A stretch of DNA of 64,000 nt from a bacterium. Lineage in GTDB: Bacteria; Bacillota; Clostridia; Lachnospirales; Lachnospiraceae. Shown here one piece after another: positions 1 through 7,150 of the stretch. The stretch covers positions 1 to 64,000 of the forward strand of contig JAUNGE010000006.1 of NCBI GenBank assembly GCA_030524675.1, written 5' to 3'. The first letter of the stretch is position 1, and each line of letters starts with the position of its first letter. Under the pieces are notes generated by a model that was given only the letters and a program-made list of their open reading frames with translations, was not told the origin of the DNA and ran no database searches. A program made the position numbers and the translations under genes.

Positions 1-11
1 GTGCGGAGCAA

Positions 12-60
12 TCCGGTATCAAAGGGGTCAAAATACCTTTTGACCCTAACATCATATTAT
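12..60. repeat. Dispersed palindromic intergenic repeat, copy 1 (short form)
   Basis: The segment has the family layout: GGTATCAAAGGGGTCAAAA, then a short spacer, then TTTTGACCCTAACATCAT. The GGTCAAAA and TTTTGACC halves are inverted repeats that would form a hairpin. The same pattern recurs near 3.1, 3.3, 9.2, 23.0 and 39.4 kb, always between genes. No coding potential is seen. Confidence 0.75.
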
Positions 61-224
61 GAATGATACTGATGTTTTCGCTGTGGTGAGTGAAGGACAG
101 CGAGAAATGTAAGAAGAAATGTAAAAAGAAACATAAAAAGAAACGCGAACTGTAGATGAGTATGCAAAGTGAGACGAAATACAGGAAAAAGCAGGACGAA
201 ATGAGGCGTAAGAAGGGAGAACGT

Positions 225-923
225 ATGTTAGGAATTATTGGAGCAATGGATGAAGAAGTGGCAAAGCTGCAGGAGAAAATGGCGGATGCGGCGATTGTGG
301 AAAAAGCGGGGATGAAGTTTTTCTCCGGAAAGCTGATGGGAAATGATGTGGTCGTGGTTCGGTCCGGCATCGGTAAGGTCAATGCAGCCATCTGCAGCCA
401 GATTCTGGTGGATGAGTTTCATGTCAGCGCGATTGTAAATACAGGAATTGCGGGTTCGCTGCGCAGTGAGATTAATATTGGGGATATCGTTCTGTCCACA
501 GATGCACTCCAGCATGATATGGATGCGGTGGCATTTGGGTATCCGGCAGGGCAGATTCCGCGCATGGACGTGCTGGCATTTCCGGCAGATAAAGCGCTTT
601 TGGAGTTGGCTGAGGCGTGCTGCCATGAGGTAAATCCCGAGATTGGTGTGTGGACAGGCCGTGTGGTGAGCGGAGACCAGTTTGTCAGCAGCAAGGAGAA
701 AAAGAACTGGCTGGTGGAAACATTTGGAGGAAGCTGCACGGAGATGGAGGGAGCGGCGATTGCACAGGCGGCATATCAGAACAAGATTCCGTATCTGGTG
801 GTGCGTGCCATTTCCGATAAGGCGGATGACAGCGCCAATATGGATTACCAGGAGTTTGAGGCAGCAGCGATTACACACTCTGTAAAGCTTCTGCTGGCAC
901 TGGCAGAGCGCTTTCACAGCTGA
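225..923 (+). CDS. mtnN: 5'-methylthioadenosine/S-adenosylhomocysteine nucleosidase
   Basis: Cytosolic hydrolase that removes adenine from methylthioadenosine and S-adenosylhomocysteine, feeding methionine salvage and the activated methyl cycle. The 232-residue product opens with the family signature GIIGAMDEEV (catalytic Glu near residue 12), carries the substrate-binding TEMEGAAIAQ segment and the catalytic Asp in RAISDKAD near residue 200. The length matches the family. An in-frame ATG exists 23 codons upstream, but the ATG at 225 follows AGAAGGGAGA at good spacing and gives the conserved N-terminus, so I start there. It is followed by a roughly 270-base non-coding stretch, so it looks monocistronic. 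Confidence 0.95.
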   Translation: MLGIIGAMDEEVAKLQEKMADAAIVEKAGMKFFSGKLMGNDVVVVRSGIGKVNAAICSQILVDEFHVSAIVNTGIAGSLRSEINIGDIVLSTDALQHDMDAVAFGYPAGQIPRMDVLAFPADKALLELAEACCHEVNPEIGVWTGRVVSGDQFVSSKEKKNWLVETFGGSCTEMEGAAIAQAAYQNKIPYLVVRAISDKADDSANMDYQEFEAAAITHSVKLLLALAERFHS

Positions 924-1043
924 TATAAAGCCGTTATAAGGCAATTCTTTGAACTTCAGGCGCGATTTGAAGGCGAATCGATGGATATTGATGGTTAATT
1001 TGACGAACGATTCTAGGCGTTCTCAACTTCCCAAATAAAAAAT

Positions 1044-1155
1044 AGCCCGCTATAATATGAGGCATCGGCAGAGAACACGGGACTTTTGCCAGGAGCCGAA
1101 TATTTGGCGGGTTTTATATTGTCATCCGAAGACAAACTTGTTTTTGCAAAAGTCC
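1044..1155 (+). promoter_or_regulatory. Structured leader with mutually exclusive stems
   Basis: AGCCCGC (1044-1050) can pair with GCGGGTT (1107-1113), enclosing TCGGC/GCCGA (1065-1069 with 1095-1099); a T-rich run follows, so this fold resembles a terminator. GGGACTTTTGC (1079-1089) can instead pair with GCAAAAGTCC (1146-1155), which lies after the first structure. Competing helices in front of the 1190 gene look like attenuation. I recognise no known riboswitch class and the ligand, if any, is unknown. Confidence 0.35.
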
Positions 1156-1189
1156 GGTAGTATCGTCTGAGAGAAAGGAGAGCTTTGTT

Positions 1190-2137
1190 ATGTTACAATT
1201 TTTAGAGAGTGGAAATGGTGTGTATGTGGTTGCTGTAATCTGTATTCTGGGAATTTTGAGCAAACTGGCCGCACACAGCTTTTACAGAAGAGCAATCAAA
1301 CAGACTGACAATATGGCCTCTACCAGAAACCGTTTTTTGAAGAGTTTTCGTCAGAAAACGGAAAATACCTACTGGATGAATCAGGGAATTTACAATGCAA
1401 GAGCTTACATAGAGAGACAGGTGTTTGGATACCGTTTCCTGGGATTTTCCTTGGATGCATGGGATGGATTTGCAGGACAGGCTGTACTGCTCTCGCTGAT
1501 TGCAGGCGGAATTGGGGCATATTTCTCATACTGGTATCAGCTGGATTCTTCTTATATTGTACTGTATGGTGCTGCTGCTGCGATGGGAGCGCTCGCTGTT
1601 CTGTTTGTGGACCAGAGCTTGAAAAACGGTCAGCGCAGAGAACAGCTTGTGGTGTGTCTGCAGGATTACATAGAGAATTCGATGGGAAGAAGAGCAGCCA
1701 ATCGAATGGAAAAAGAGGAAAAAGAAAACGCAGAGCCAAATAAAGACAATGTGATTGTCAGCATGGAGCGTGGAATGTTGCGCGGAAAGTCAGCGGATGA
1801 GGAGAGCGAGAAAACATCCATGACGGAGCTGAAAAAGGAAGAGAATAGCCGCGCGCAGAATACACGGCGCGGCGGCCTTGTGGGAAAGAGAAGAGCAAGA
1901 GGAACAGAGCAGTCCATGTCGGAGGATGATATGAGTGCTCTGGAAAATGGAAGACGCAGTTCTGTTGCAGAAATTGAAAATTTGAGAAAGAGCATGGAGC
2001 AGGCGGCAGCTGGAAAAGACAAGGGACTGGATGAACAGGCGGCAGCGAAGGCGCAGGCGAGTGTGGATTTGACGAAAATTCTGGAACCTGAACAGATACG
2101 GGTCTTGGGGGAGATTTTTAAAGAATATTTGAAATAA
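1190..2137 (+). CDS. Membrane protein of unknown function with charged cytoplasmic tail
   Basis: I do not recognise this 315-residue protein. It has a hydrophobic segment at about residues 11-28, and two closely spaced ones at about 96-116 and 121-141. Residues from about 145 to the end are hydrophilic and rich in Glu, Lys, Arg and Ala, probably partly disordered or coiled. The segment between helices 1 and 2 (RNRFLKSFRQKTENTYWMNQ and following) is Tyr/Arg-rich. The topology and the NGQRREQLVVCLQDYIENS stretch after helix 3 vaguely recall TadB/TadC-type inner-membrane proteins, but I would not assign that. The start at 1190 is supported by GAGAAAGGAG eight bases upstream. A candidate attenuator precedes it and a terminator follows at 2327-2368. 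Confidence 0.8.
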   Translation: MLQFLESGNGVYVVAVICILGILSKLAAHSFYRRAIKQTDNMASTRNRFLKSFRQKTENTYWMNQGIYNARAYIERQVFGYRFLGFSLDAWDGFAGQAVLLSLIAGGIGAYFSYWYQLDSSYIVLYGAAAAMGALAVLFVDQSLKNGQRREQLVVCLQDYIENSMGRRAANRMEKEEKENAEPNKDNVIVSMERGMLRGKSADEESEKTSMTELKKEENSRAQNTRRGGLVGKRRARGTEQSMSEDDMSALENGRRSSVAEIENLRKSMEQAAAGKDKGLDEQAAAKAQASVDLTKILEPEQIRVLGEIFKEYLK

Positions 2138-2326
2138 AAACCAAAAGGATGAAAAAAGCAGATATTGTCCAGAAGAATTCGCAGAACCGGTATGAGAATT
2201 CTTGACATATTCGTTTGCAAAGAAATAAAGATGTGGAGGAAATTTTGGGGGAAATTGAAAAAACGCGTTTAGAATAAGAATGAAATTCTGCCGCACACGG
2301 ATGCGGATTGATAGATAGAAGTTCTA

Positions 2327-2372
2327 GGGGAAAATCAGGCAGAGACGTCCAGAGTGCCTGATTTTTCCTGCC
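2327..2372 (+). terminator. Intrinsic terminator
   Basis: GGGGAAAATCAGGCA pairs with TGCCTGATTTTTCC around a 13-base loop, with the T run inside the 3' arm. It lies about 190 bases after the gene ending at 2137 and may also be read by an unannotated short transcript from the TTGACA-containing region near 2200. Confidence 0.6.
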
Positions 2373-2381
2373 CATATTTTT

Positions 2382-2415
2382 AGGGTGCCAGGCGTCAGTG
2401 ACCCCCAACATCATT
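2382..2415. repeat. Degenerate copy of the dispersed palindromic repeat
   Basis: GGTGCCAGGCGTCAGTGACC followed by CCCAACATCAT matches the 3' half of the GGTCAAAA/TTTTGACC family (GACCCCAACATCAT), with a decayed 5' half. The stretch from 2138 to 2783 otherwise holds only a terminator, an A-rich segment and the candidate RNA at 2632. Confidence 0.35.
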
Positions 2416-2620
2416 TTTGTAAAAAATAAGAAGAAAATTATGTAAATAAGGAACAGATGGAGAAAAAGAAGGTATGGAAAGACAAAGAGAGAAACAAAAA
2501 TAAGGTGGAAAATGAAAGAAAATATCTTGTAGAGAAATATTTCAGAAAAATAAATCGTAAAAATCAACTGAAATTACCAGATTTTACCAAAAAAAATCTG
2601 GTAGAAATTTAAAAATGTGT

Positions 2621-2626
2621 TATACT
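2621..2626 (+). promoter_or_regulatory. Extended -10 promoter for a candidate small RNA
   Basis: TGT immediately before TATACT gives a TGN-TATACT extended -10 element; the -35 position (CTGGTA) is weak, as is usual for extended -10 promoters. Transcription would begin near 2632. Confidence 0.5.
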
Positions 2627-2631
2627 ATAGG

Positions 2632-2720
2632 TGTGAATCCAAAAGGAATATTTATTCTTAATTCACGGATTTGCTTACTCCCCTTTAAGGCCCTGTCGGA
2701 ACGTTGCGGCAGGGTTTTTT
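2632..2720 (+). ncRNA. Candidate small non-coding RNA of about 90 nt
   Basis: An extended -10 promoter is followed about 60 bases later by a textbook terminator: CCCTGTCG (2691-2698) pairs with CGGCAGGG (2707-2714) and is followed by six T. The 5' part can fold through GTGAAT with ATTCAC. No start codon with a ribosome site or open frame of useful length lies inside. The next gene is on the opposite strand, so this is not a leader. I do not recognise the family. Confidence 0.5.
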
Positions 2721-2783
2721 CTTTGGAGGTTAAGTTTTTGAATTTTCTGTTTTCTCATTTCCTTTGTGCTTTTCGATAAGGTT

Positions 2784-3050
2784 TTATTCTTCGATTATTT
2801 GTATTTCCAGATATTGAAAATCTAAAAGCTCGATAAAATTATCCTGGCTGAAACGGGTTTTATCATGTCTCTGAAATTCGAGAATATTGGCATCGAGCCA
2901 TATCGGTTTTTCCAGGTCGAACTGAGAGCAGATTTCATCTAAAGAATGAAAGACTTTCTGCGTTCGAGTCATGGAATAGTCGCTGATTTCAATGACAGTA
3001 TCTTTGATGAGATGGTTGTTCTTCCAGATTTTCCCCCACATACGAAACAT
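2784..3050 (-). CDS. Small conserved-type hypothetical protein (88 aa)
   Basis: Unrecognised soluble protein with no signal peptide or membrane segment. It begins MFRMWGKIWKNNHLIK, has an acidic central part, the segment KPIWLDANILEFQRHDKTRF, and an aliphatic C-terminus. The frame can be extended upstream to a TTG at 3071, but the ATG at 3050 sits seven bases after AAAGGAGG and is the better start. It is transcribed away from yyaC and its upstream flank is occupied by a copy of the dispersed repeat. Codon use is like that of its neighbours. Function unknown. Confidence 0.7.
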   Translation of the reverse strand: MFRMWGKIWKNNHLIKDTVIEISDYSMTRTQKVFHSLDEICSQFDLEKPIWLDANILEFQRHDKTRFSQDNFIELLDFQYLEIQIIEE

Positions 3051-3076
3051 GAGCGGCGCCTCCTTTGACAATGAAA

Positions 3077-3115
3077 TGATGTTGGGGCCAAAAGGGATTT
3101 TGACCCTGGTATCAT
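3077..3115. repeat. Dispersed palindromic repeat, copy in reverse orientation
   Basis: Read on the minus strand this gives GATACCAGGGTCAAAAT, CCC, then TTTTGGCCCCAACATCAT, matching the short form seen at 12-60 and 39410-39448. It lies between the 88-aa gene and yyaC. Confidence 0.7.
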
Positions 3116-3266
3116 GAAATTAAGATTGACAGATTAAGGTTAAAAGTAAGGGTTCAGATTGATTCTTGGTATCTTTGAGTATATCTGATTTCCTGCGGAA
3201 AGTAAAGTGACGATTTCGGCCCACCCATTCTTTTGCATAAAACCCATTTTTTGTGCTTATAATAGA

Positions 3267-3340
3267 ATGATGATACCAGGGTCAAAAGGTCAGAAATCTG
3301 ATGCAAGCTTGCTTGCAAGAGGATTTTTGACCTTGGGACC
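3267..3340. repeat. Dispersed palindromic repeat, long form
   Basis: The outer arms GATACCAGGGTCAAAA and TTTTTGACC enclose an insert with its own palindrome, GCAAGCTTGCTTGC, followed by AAGAGGA. Nearly the same insert occurs in the copies at 9163-9238 and 22957-23014. The region 3116-3552 otherwise shows only a weak open frame from 3391 that I attribute to readthrough of the yyaC frame. Confidence 0.75.
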
Positions 3341-3552
3341 CGCCAAAAACATGAATAAGTAGCCATTTTTCAAAGAAAAATGAGCGAATTATGAATGTTT
3401 TTGATGACGCCTGCTTGGCGACGACTGAAGCAGAGCGTAGAGCTTATGTGGGCGCGCAGCACGTTTGGCTCCAACGTCATGAAATGAAAAATCAGAACCG
3501 GAGACGGATACAGCAGCACAGCTGTGCATCCGGCAGGAGGATATTTGGCACT

Positions 3553-4152
3553 ATGAAATTATTGGAACATCTTATGATCCGGCAGGGAAGGGAAGTATAT
3601 TATTATGACACGGCAAGGAATTTCAGAAGAGAAGAGTTTGCAGAGCATCTGCACAGAATGATAGGGGAGGAAAAAGAAAAGTCTGGAAAGCAGGGGGTGG
3701 TGTTTCTGTGCATTGGTACGGACCGCTCTACCGGCGACAGCCTTGGTCCTCTGATTGGATATAAATTGATGGAGGAAAAGCTTTCTAATTTGAAAATTAT
3801 CGGCACGCTGGAGAAACCGGTGCATGCGATGAATCTGGAGGAATATCAGAAAATTCTGCGGACCATGTACCAGAATCATGTGGTAGTGGCAGTGGATGCA
3901 TCTGTGGGAAGTATGGACCATGTGGGATTTGTGACACTGGGGAGGGGACCGTTGAAACCAGGACTTGGTGTGTGCAAAGAGCTGAAAGCTGTGGGGGATT
4001 TGTTTATCACGGGGATTGTGGGAAGCTGTTCCAGCTATGACCCGCTGATGCTGCAGAGTATCCGCCTTTCGGTGGTGATGCGGCTGGCAGATTGCATCAG
4101 TGAAAGTATTTTTCTTGTCGATAAATTCTGGGATAGGACGTCTCTCATTTGA
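3553..4152 (+). CDS. yyaC: YyaC-type putative spore protein (DUF1256)
   Basis: Member of the YyaC/DUF1256 family found in endospore formers and related in fold to the germination protease/hydrogenase-maturase type peptidases. The core includes VVFLCIGTDRSTGDSLGPLIG, the acidic AVDASVG segment and GIVGSCSSYDPLMLQSIRL. With the ATG at 3553 the protein is 199 residues, the usual length (Bacillus subtilis YyaC is about 205), and an AGGAGG lies 12 bases upstream. The frame stays open to 3391, adding 54 residues with no family resemblance, so I do not use that start. Its presence supports a spore-forming host. The substrate is not known. Confidence 0.85.
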   Translation: MKLLEHLMIRQGREVYYYDTARNFRREEFAEHLHRMIGEEKEKSGKQGVVFLCIGTDRSTGDSLGPLIGYKLMEEKLSNLKIIGTLEKPVHAMNLEEYQKILRTMYQNHVVVAVDASVGSMDHVGFVTLGRGPLKPGLGVCKELKAVGDLFITGIVGSCSSYDPLMLQSIRLSVVMRLADCISESIFLVDKFWDRTSLI

Positions 4153-4219
4153 CAAAATGTGCAGGTGGTGTGTGCTATGATTGGTTGGATAAAAAAGGAA
4201 ATCATAGCGAGGTGAATAT

Positions 4220-5653
4220 ATGGGCGAATTATATAATCCATATCCGAAACTTCCCAGAAATATCAGGCAAATCGGGGAAAAGGATGACGTGGCAAGACTG
4301 TACATGGAAGATTATGTGAGTACGTATTTGAAAAGGCTCGTCCCGACAGGTGAGAATGTTCTGCGGGTGGGCCTGCTCTTAGGAAATCTGGAGGAGCGGG
4401 ATGGGGTGCCATACCTGTTTGTGGATGGTGCTATGGAGCTGGAAGATTTGACTGCTGAAGTGGGAAATGTGGAGTTCACGGAAGCAATCTGGAAGAAAGC
4501 CTATCAGGATATTGAACAGAGTTTTCCGAAGAGGACGGTTCAGGGGTGGTTTCTGTGCGGTGCTAGAGGGAGCCAACTGAAATCTGTGGATTACTGGAAA
4601 GCGCATGGGCAGTATTTTGCAGGAAAGTTTAAGGTGATGTATTTAAACAGCGGCGAGGAGTGCGAGGAGGAGCTGTACATAACGCTGGAAGAGGGAATGA
4701 ACCGCATGAAAGGATACTGCATCTATTATGAGCGAAATCAGATGATGCAGGATTATATGGTTCTGCGCAATGACAGCCGGCGCACGGAGATTGGTGTACA
4801 TGACCGAGTGACGAGGGATTTTAGGGACAAGATGGCGGAGAGAAAGGGACAATTTCAAAGCCAGCGAAATACAATGAAGGTGCTGACGGGAGTCTGCGGG
4901 GCGCTCTCGATTGCGGTGCTGGCGGGCGGTATTGTGATGTTCCGGAATTATTCGCAGATGAAGCAGATGGAATCTGTCATTGCGTCTGTCATGCCGCAGA
5001 CGGGAGTCCTGGCAAATCATGCAGGAAATGTCGGAAATACAGAGAGTGCAAACGATGCCAATCGTATAAATAGTACAAACAATGCAAGTGATACAGATAC
5101 TATTATAAATCATGCAGGAAGTCTGAAAGAGGGAGAGGAGAAGGAAAACGAGAAGGGCGGGCTGGCGGATGCGAAGGAGCAGGAGACAAGAGATGTTGAG
5201 ATTGCAGTCGCTTCAGGCGGCGTGTACCCGACACAGGCAGCGGGGGAAGAACATGGACAGGTTGGAGATACTGGAGATAACGGGGTAGTCGCAAGCAATG
5301 GGGTACAGAATGGCAATGTGCCAGACAGTAGTGTGCCAGGGAATGGGATTCAGGGAGAGACCATGCCGCAGGCAGGAGATGGAACAGAGAAAAGCACGGA
5401 GAGCGCAGGTCAGAGCAGCGGGACACCTGGAGGCAACAAGACGGCAGCACAGGCAGACAGTGGTATCGTGGAGACGACGGATGCTGTGAGCGGAAAAACT
5501 GTCCGGTATTACGTGGTAGGAGAAGGAGAGACTTTGTATGGAATCTGTCTCAAAGTGTACCACAGTCTGTCTGCAATTCATGAAATCTGCGAAGTGAACG
5601 GTCTGGAAAGCCAGGATAAAATCATTGCAGGTCAAAAATTGCAACTTCCTTAG
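4220..5653 (+). CDS. Membrane-anchored LysM protein with a degenerate MPN-like N-terminal domain
   Basis: The 477-residue protein has four parts. Residues about 20-170 look like an MPN/JAB fold: a VGLLLG strand, then VQGWFLCG where active JAMM enzymes have the WxHSHP metal site, then SQLKSVDYWKAHGQYF resembling the SxxD...H..YF region. The zinc ligands are not preserved, so any such domain should be inactive. A single membrane segment lies near 220-243 (SIAVLAGGIVMF). A long Gly/Asn/Ser/Thr-rich extracellular linker follows. The C-terminal 45 residues (YYVVGEGETLYGIC...) are a LysM domain for peptidoglycan binding. It would be a type II membrane protein with cytosolic MPN-like and external LysM ends. 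A DUF5711 protein follows 80 bases downstream. MPN assignment is inference. Confidence 0.8.
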   Translation: MGELYNPYPKLPRNIRQIGEKDDVARLYMEDYVSTYLKRLVPTGENVLRVGLLLGNLEERDGVPYLFVDGAMELEDLTAEVGNVEFTEAIWKKAYQDIEQSFPKRTVQGWFLCGARGSQLKSVDYWKAHGQYFAGKFKVMYLNSGEECEEELYITLEEGMNRMKGYCIYYERNQMMQDYMVLRNDSRRTEIGVHDRVTRDFRDKMAERKGQFQSQRNTMKVLTGVCGALSIAVLAGGIVMFRNYSQMKQMESVIASVMPQTGVLANHAGNVGNTESANDANRINSTNNASDTDTIINHAGSLKEGEEKENEKGGLADAKEQETRDVEIAVASGGVYPTQAAGEEHGQVGDTGDNGVVASNGVQNGNVPDSSVPGNGIQGETMPQAGDGTEKSTESAGQSSGTPGGNKTAAQADSGIVETTDAVSGKTVRYYVVGEGETLYGICLKVYHSLSAIHEICEVNGLESQDKIIAGQKLQLP

Positions 5654-5735
5654 TCAATAAAAGTAATGCGCAAAGAAATAAAATAGTGTATAATAAGTTT
5701 ACCTTCGGGATTACCAGCAGGCAGGAGGTGAGCTT

Positions 5736-7034
5736 ATGGGTGATATGGATTCGATGAGTCGCGAGACAAGAAAAGAACAGCTTAGACAGAGGATGATTCG
5801 TTCGGGTGAAAGTGTTCCGCCGCGTGTGGTGAGAGGTCCCGTCATAGAGGAACCAAGTGACGAAACGGATGATGAGCAGTTTCAGGAACTATTAAAGAAG
5901 CGCCGCAGGAAAAAATTAGTGATTGGACTGGTTATAGCAGGGATGCTGGCAGTTCTGGCATTTGCGGGCTATCTGTATCTGGACCAGTATCAATTTCAGA
6001 GCTACAAGGTATCCTGGGAGACAGAGATGACGGAAGGCGGATTTGCCCAGTATGTGACATTTGGGGACAATGTGCTGAAATATTCCAAGGATGGCGCCAC
6101 ATATATCGGCGCAAAGGGCACGGAAATCTGGGTACAGCCATATGAGATGAAGGCACCGATTATATCTGTCAGCGGAGAGTATGCTGTGATTGCCGACCAG
6201 CAGGGCAATACGATTTATATCTGCGATAAGAGCGGTTGCATCGGGCAGGCTGTGACACAGCTGCCGATTCTGAAAGTGACAGTTTCCTCTTTGGGATTGA
6301 CTGCTGCGATTTTGGATGACGGCACGGCAAACAAGATTGCCTACTACAAGAAGGACGGAACCAGTATGGACATGGATATTCGGACAAGCCTTGCGGGGGA
6401 GGACGGATACCCGCTCGATATCTCGCTGTCTCCGAACAATCATCTTCTGGTGGCGTCGTTTGTGTATGTGAACAGCGGTGTGATGAAGAACAAAGTGGTA
6501 TTTTATAATTTCTCCGAGGTCGGGCAGAATGTGGTGGACCGTCTGGTCGGCGGTTTTCAGGATGAGTATGCGTCAAAATTGGCACCGCGCGTAAAGTTTC
6601 TGACAGACACGTATGCATGTGTGTTTACGAATGACAGCCTGGATTTTTACTCTCTGAGAAATGAGATGTCACCGAAGCTGCTGACGCAGCAGATGCAGGA
6701 AAATGAGATTAAGAGCGTTTTTTACTGTTCTGACTATGCAGGGTGTATTACGTATAATTCTGAAGGAGAAGAGGAATATACGCTGCAGGTATACCGCAGC
6801 AACGGGGATAAAGTGTTTTCTGTGCCATTTAGTTATGCGTATACGTCGGCAGATATTGACAGCAGCAGGGTAATTTTGTACAATGAAAATTCGTGTCAGG
6901 TATATAACATGAATGGAAAATTGAAGTTTGCAGGAGAGTTTGATTTCTCTGTCTCCAGAATTCGGAGCGGACGGCTACCGAATTCTTTGATTTTGACAGG
7001 ACCACAGACTATGAAGGAAATTGTACTGAAATAG
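5736..7034 (+). CDS. DUF5711 family membrane-anchored beta-propeller-like protein
   Basis: 432 residues with a charged cytosolic N-terminus, one membrane helix at about 67-88 (LVIGLVIAGMLAVLAFAGYL) and a large extracytoplasmic domain made of short repeated beta-rich blocks of the kind seen in PQQ/WD-like propellers (for example GNTIYICDKSGCIG and EEEYTLQVYRSNGDKVFSVP). This layout is that of DUF5711 proteins of Lachnospiraceae; I name the family from that pattern. The start at 5736 is preceded by AGGAGGTGAGCTT. It follows the LysM protein by 82 bases and may share its envelope role. Function is unknown. Confidence 0.75.
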   Translation: MGDMDSMSRETRKEQLRQRMIRSGESVPPRVVRGPVIEEPSDETDDEQFQELLKKRRRKKLVIGLVIAGMLAVLAFAGYLYLDQYQFQSYKVSWETEMTEGGFAQYVTFGDNVLKYSKDGATYIGAKGTEIWVQPYEMKAPIISVSGEYAVIADQQGNTIYICDKSGCIGQAVTQLPILKVTVSSLGLTAAILDDGTANKIAYYKKDGTSMDMDIRTSLAGEDGYPLDISLSPNNHLLVASFVYVNSGVMKNKVVFYNFSEVGQNVVDRLVGGFQDEYASKLAPRVKFLTDTYACVFTNDSLDFYSLRNEMSPKLLTQQMQENEIKSVFYCSDYAGCITYNSEGEEEYTLQVYRSNGDKVFSVPFSYAYTSADIDSSRVILYNENSCQVYNMNGKLKFAGEFDFSVSRIRSGRLPNSLILTGPQTMKEIVLK

Positions 7035-7150
7035 CAATAGGAAAAAGAATACTTTTAAAAGGGCAATAGGAAAAAGTATGATGAAAATGGGTAACATGTA
7101 GTTGAAATTAAAAAATAAATCTATGTAAAAGTTACACAGGAGGACAACTT

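Noticed and set aside
228-944. Long minus-strand open frame opposite mtnN
   Set aside because: It lies wholly over a clear conserved gene, is rich in Cys/His/Arg as expected of antisense codons and has no ribosome site.
3391-3552. 54-codon upstream extension of yyaC
   Set aside because: Adds residues unlike the family, and a good AGGAGG precedes the ATG at 3553, which gives the normal length.
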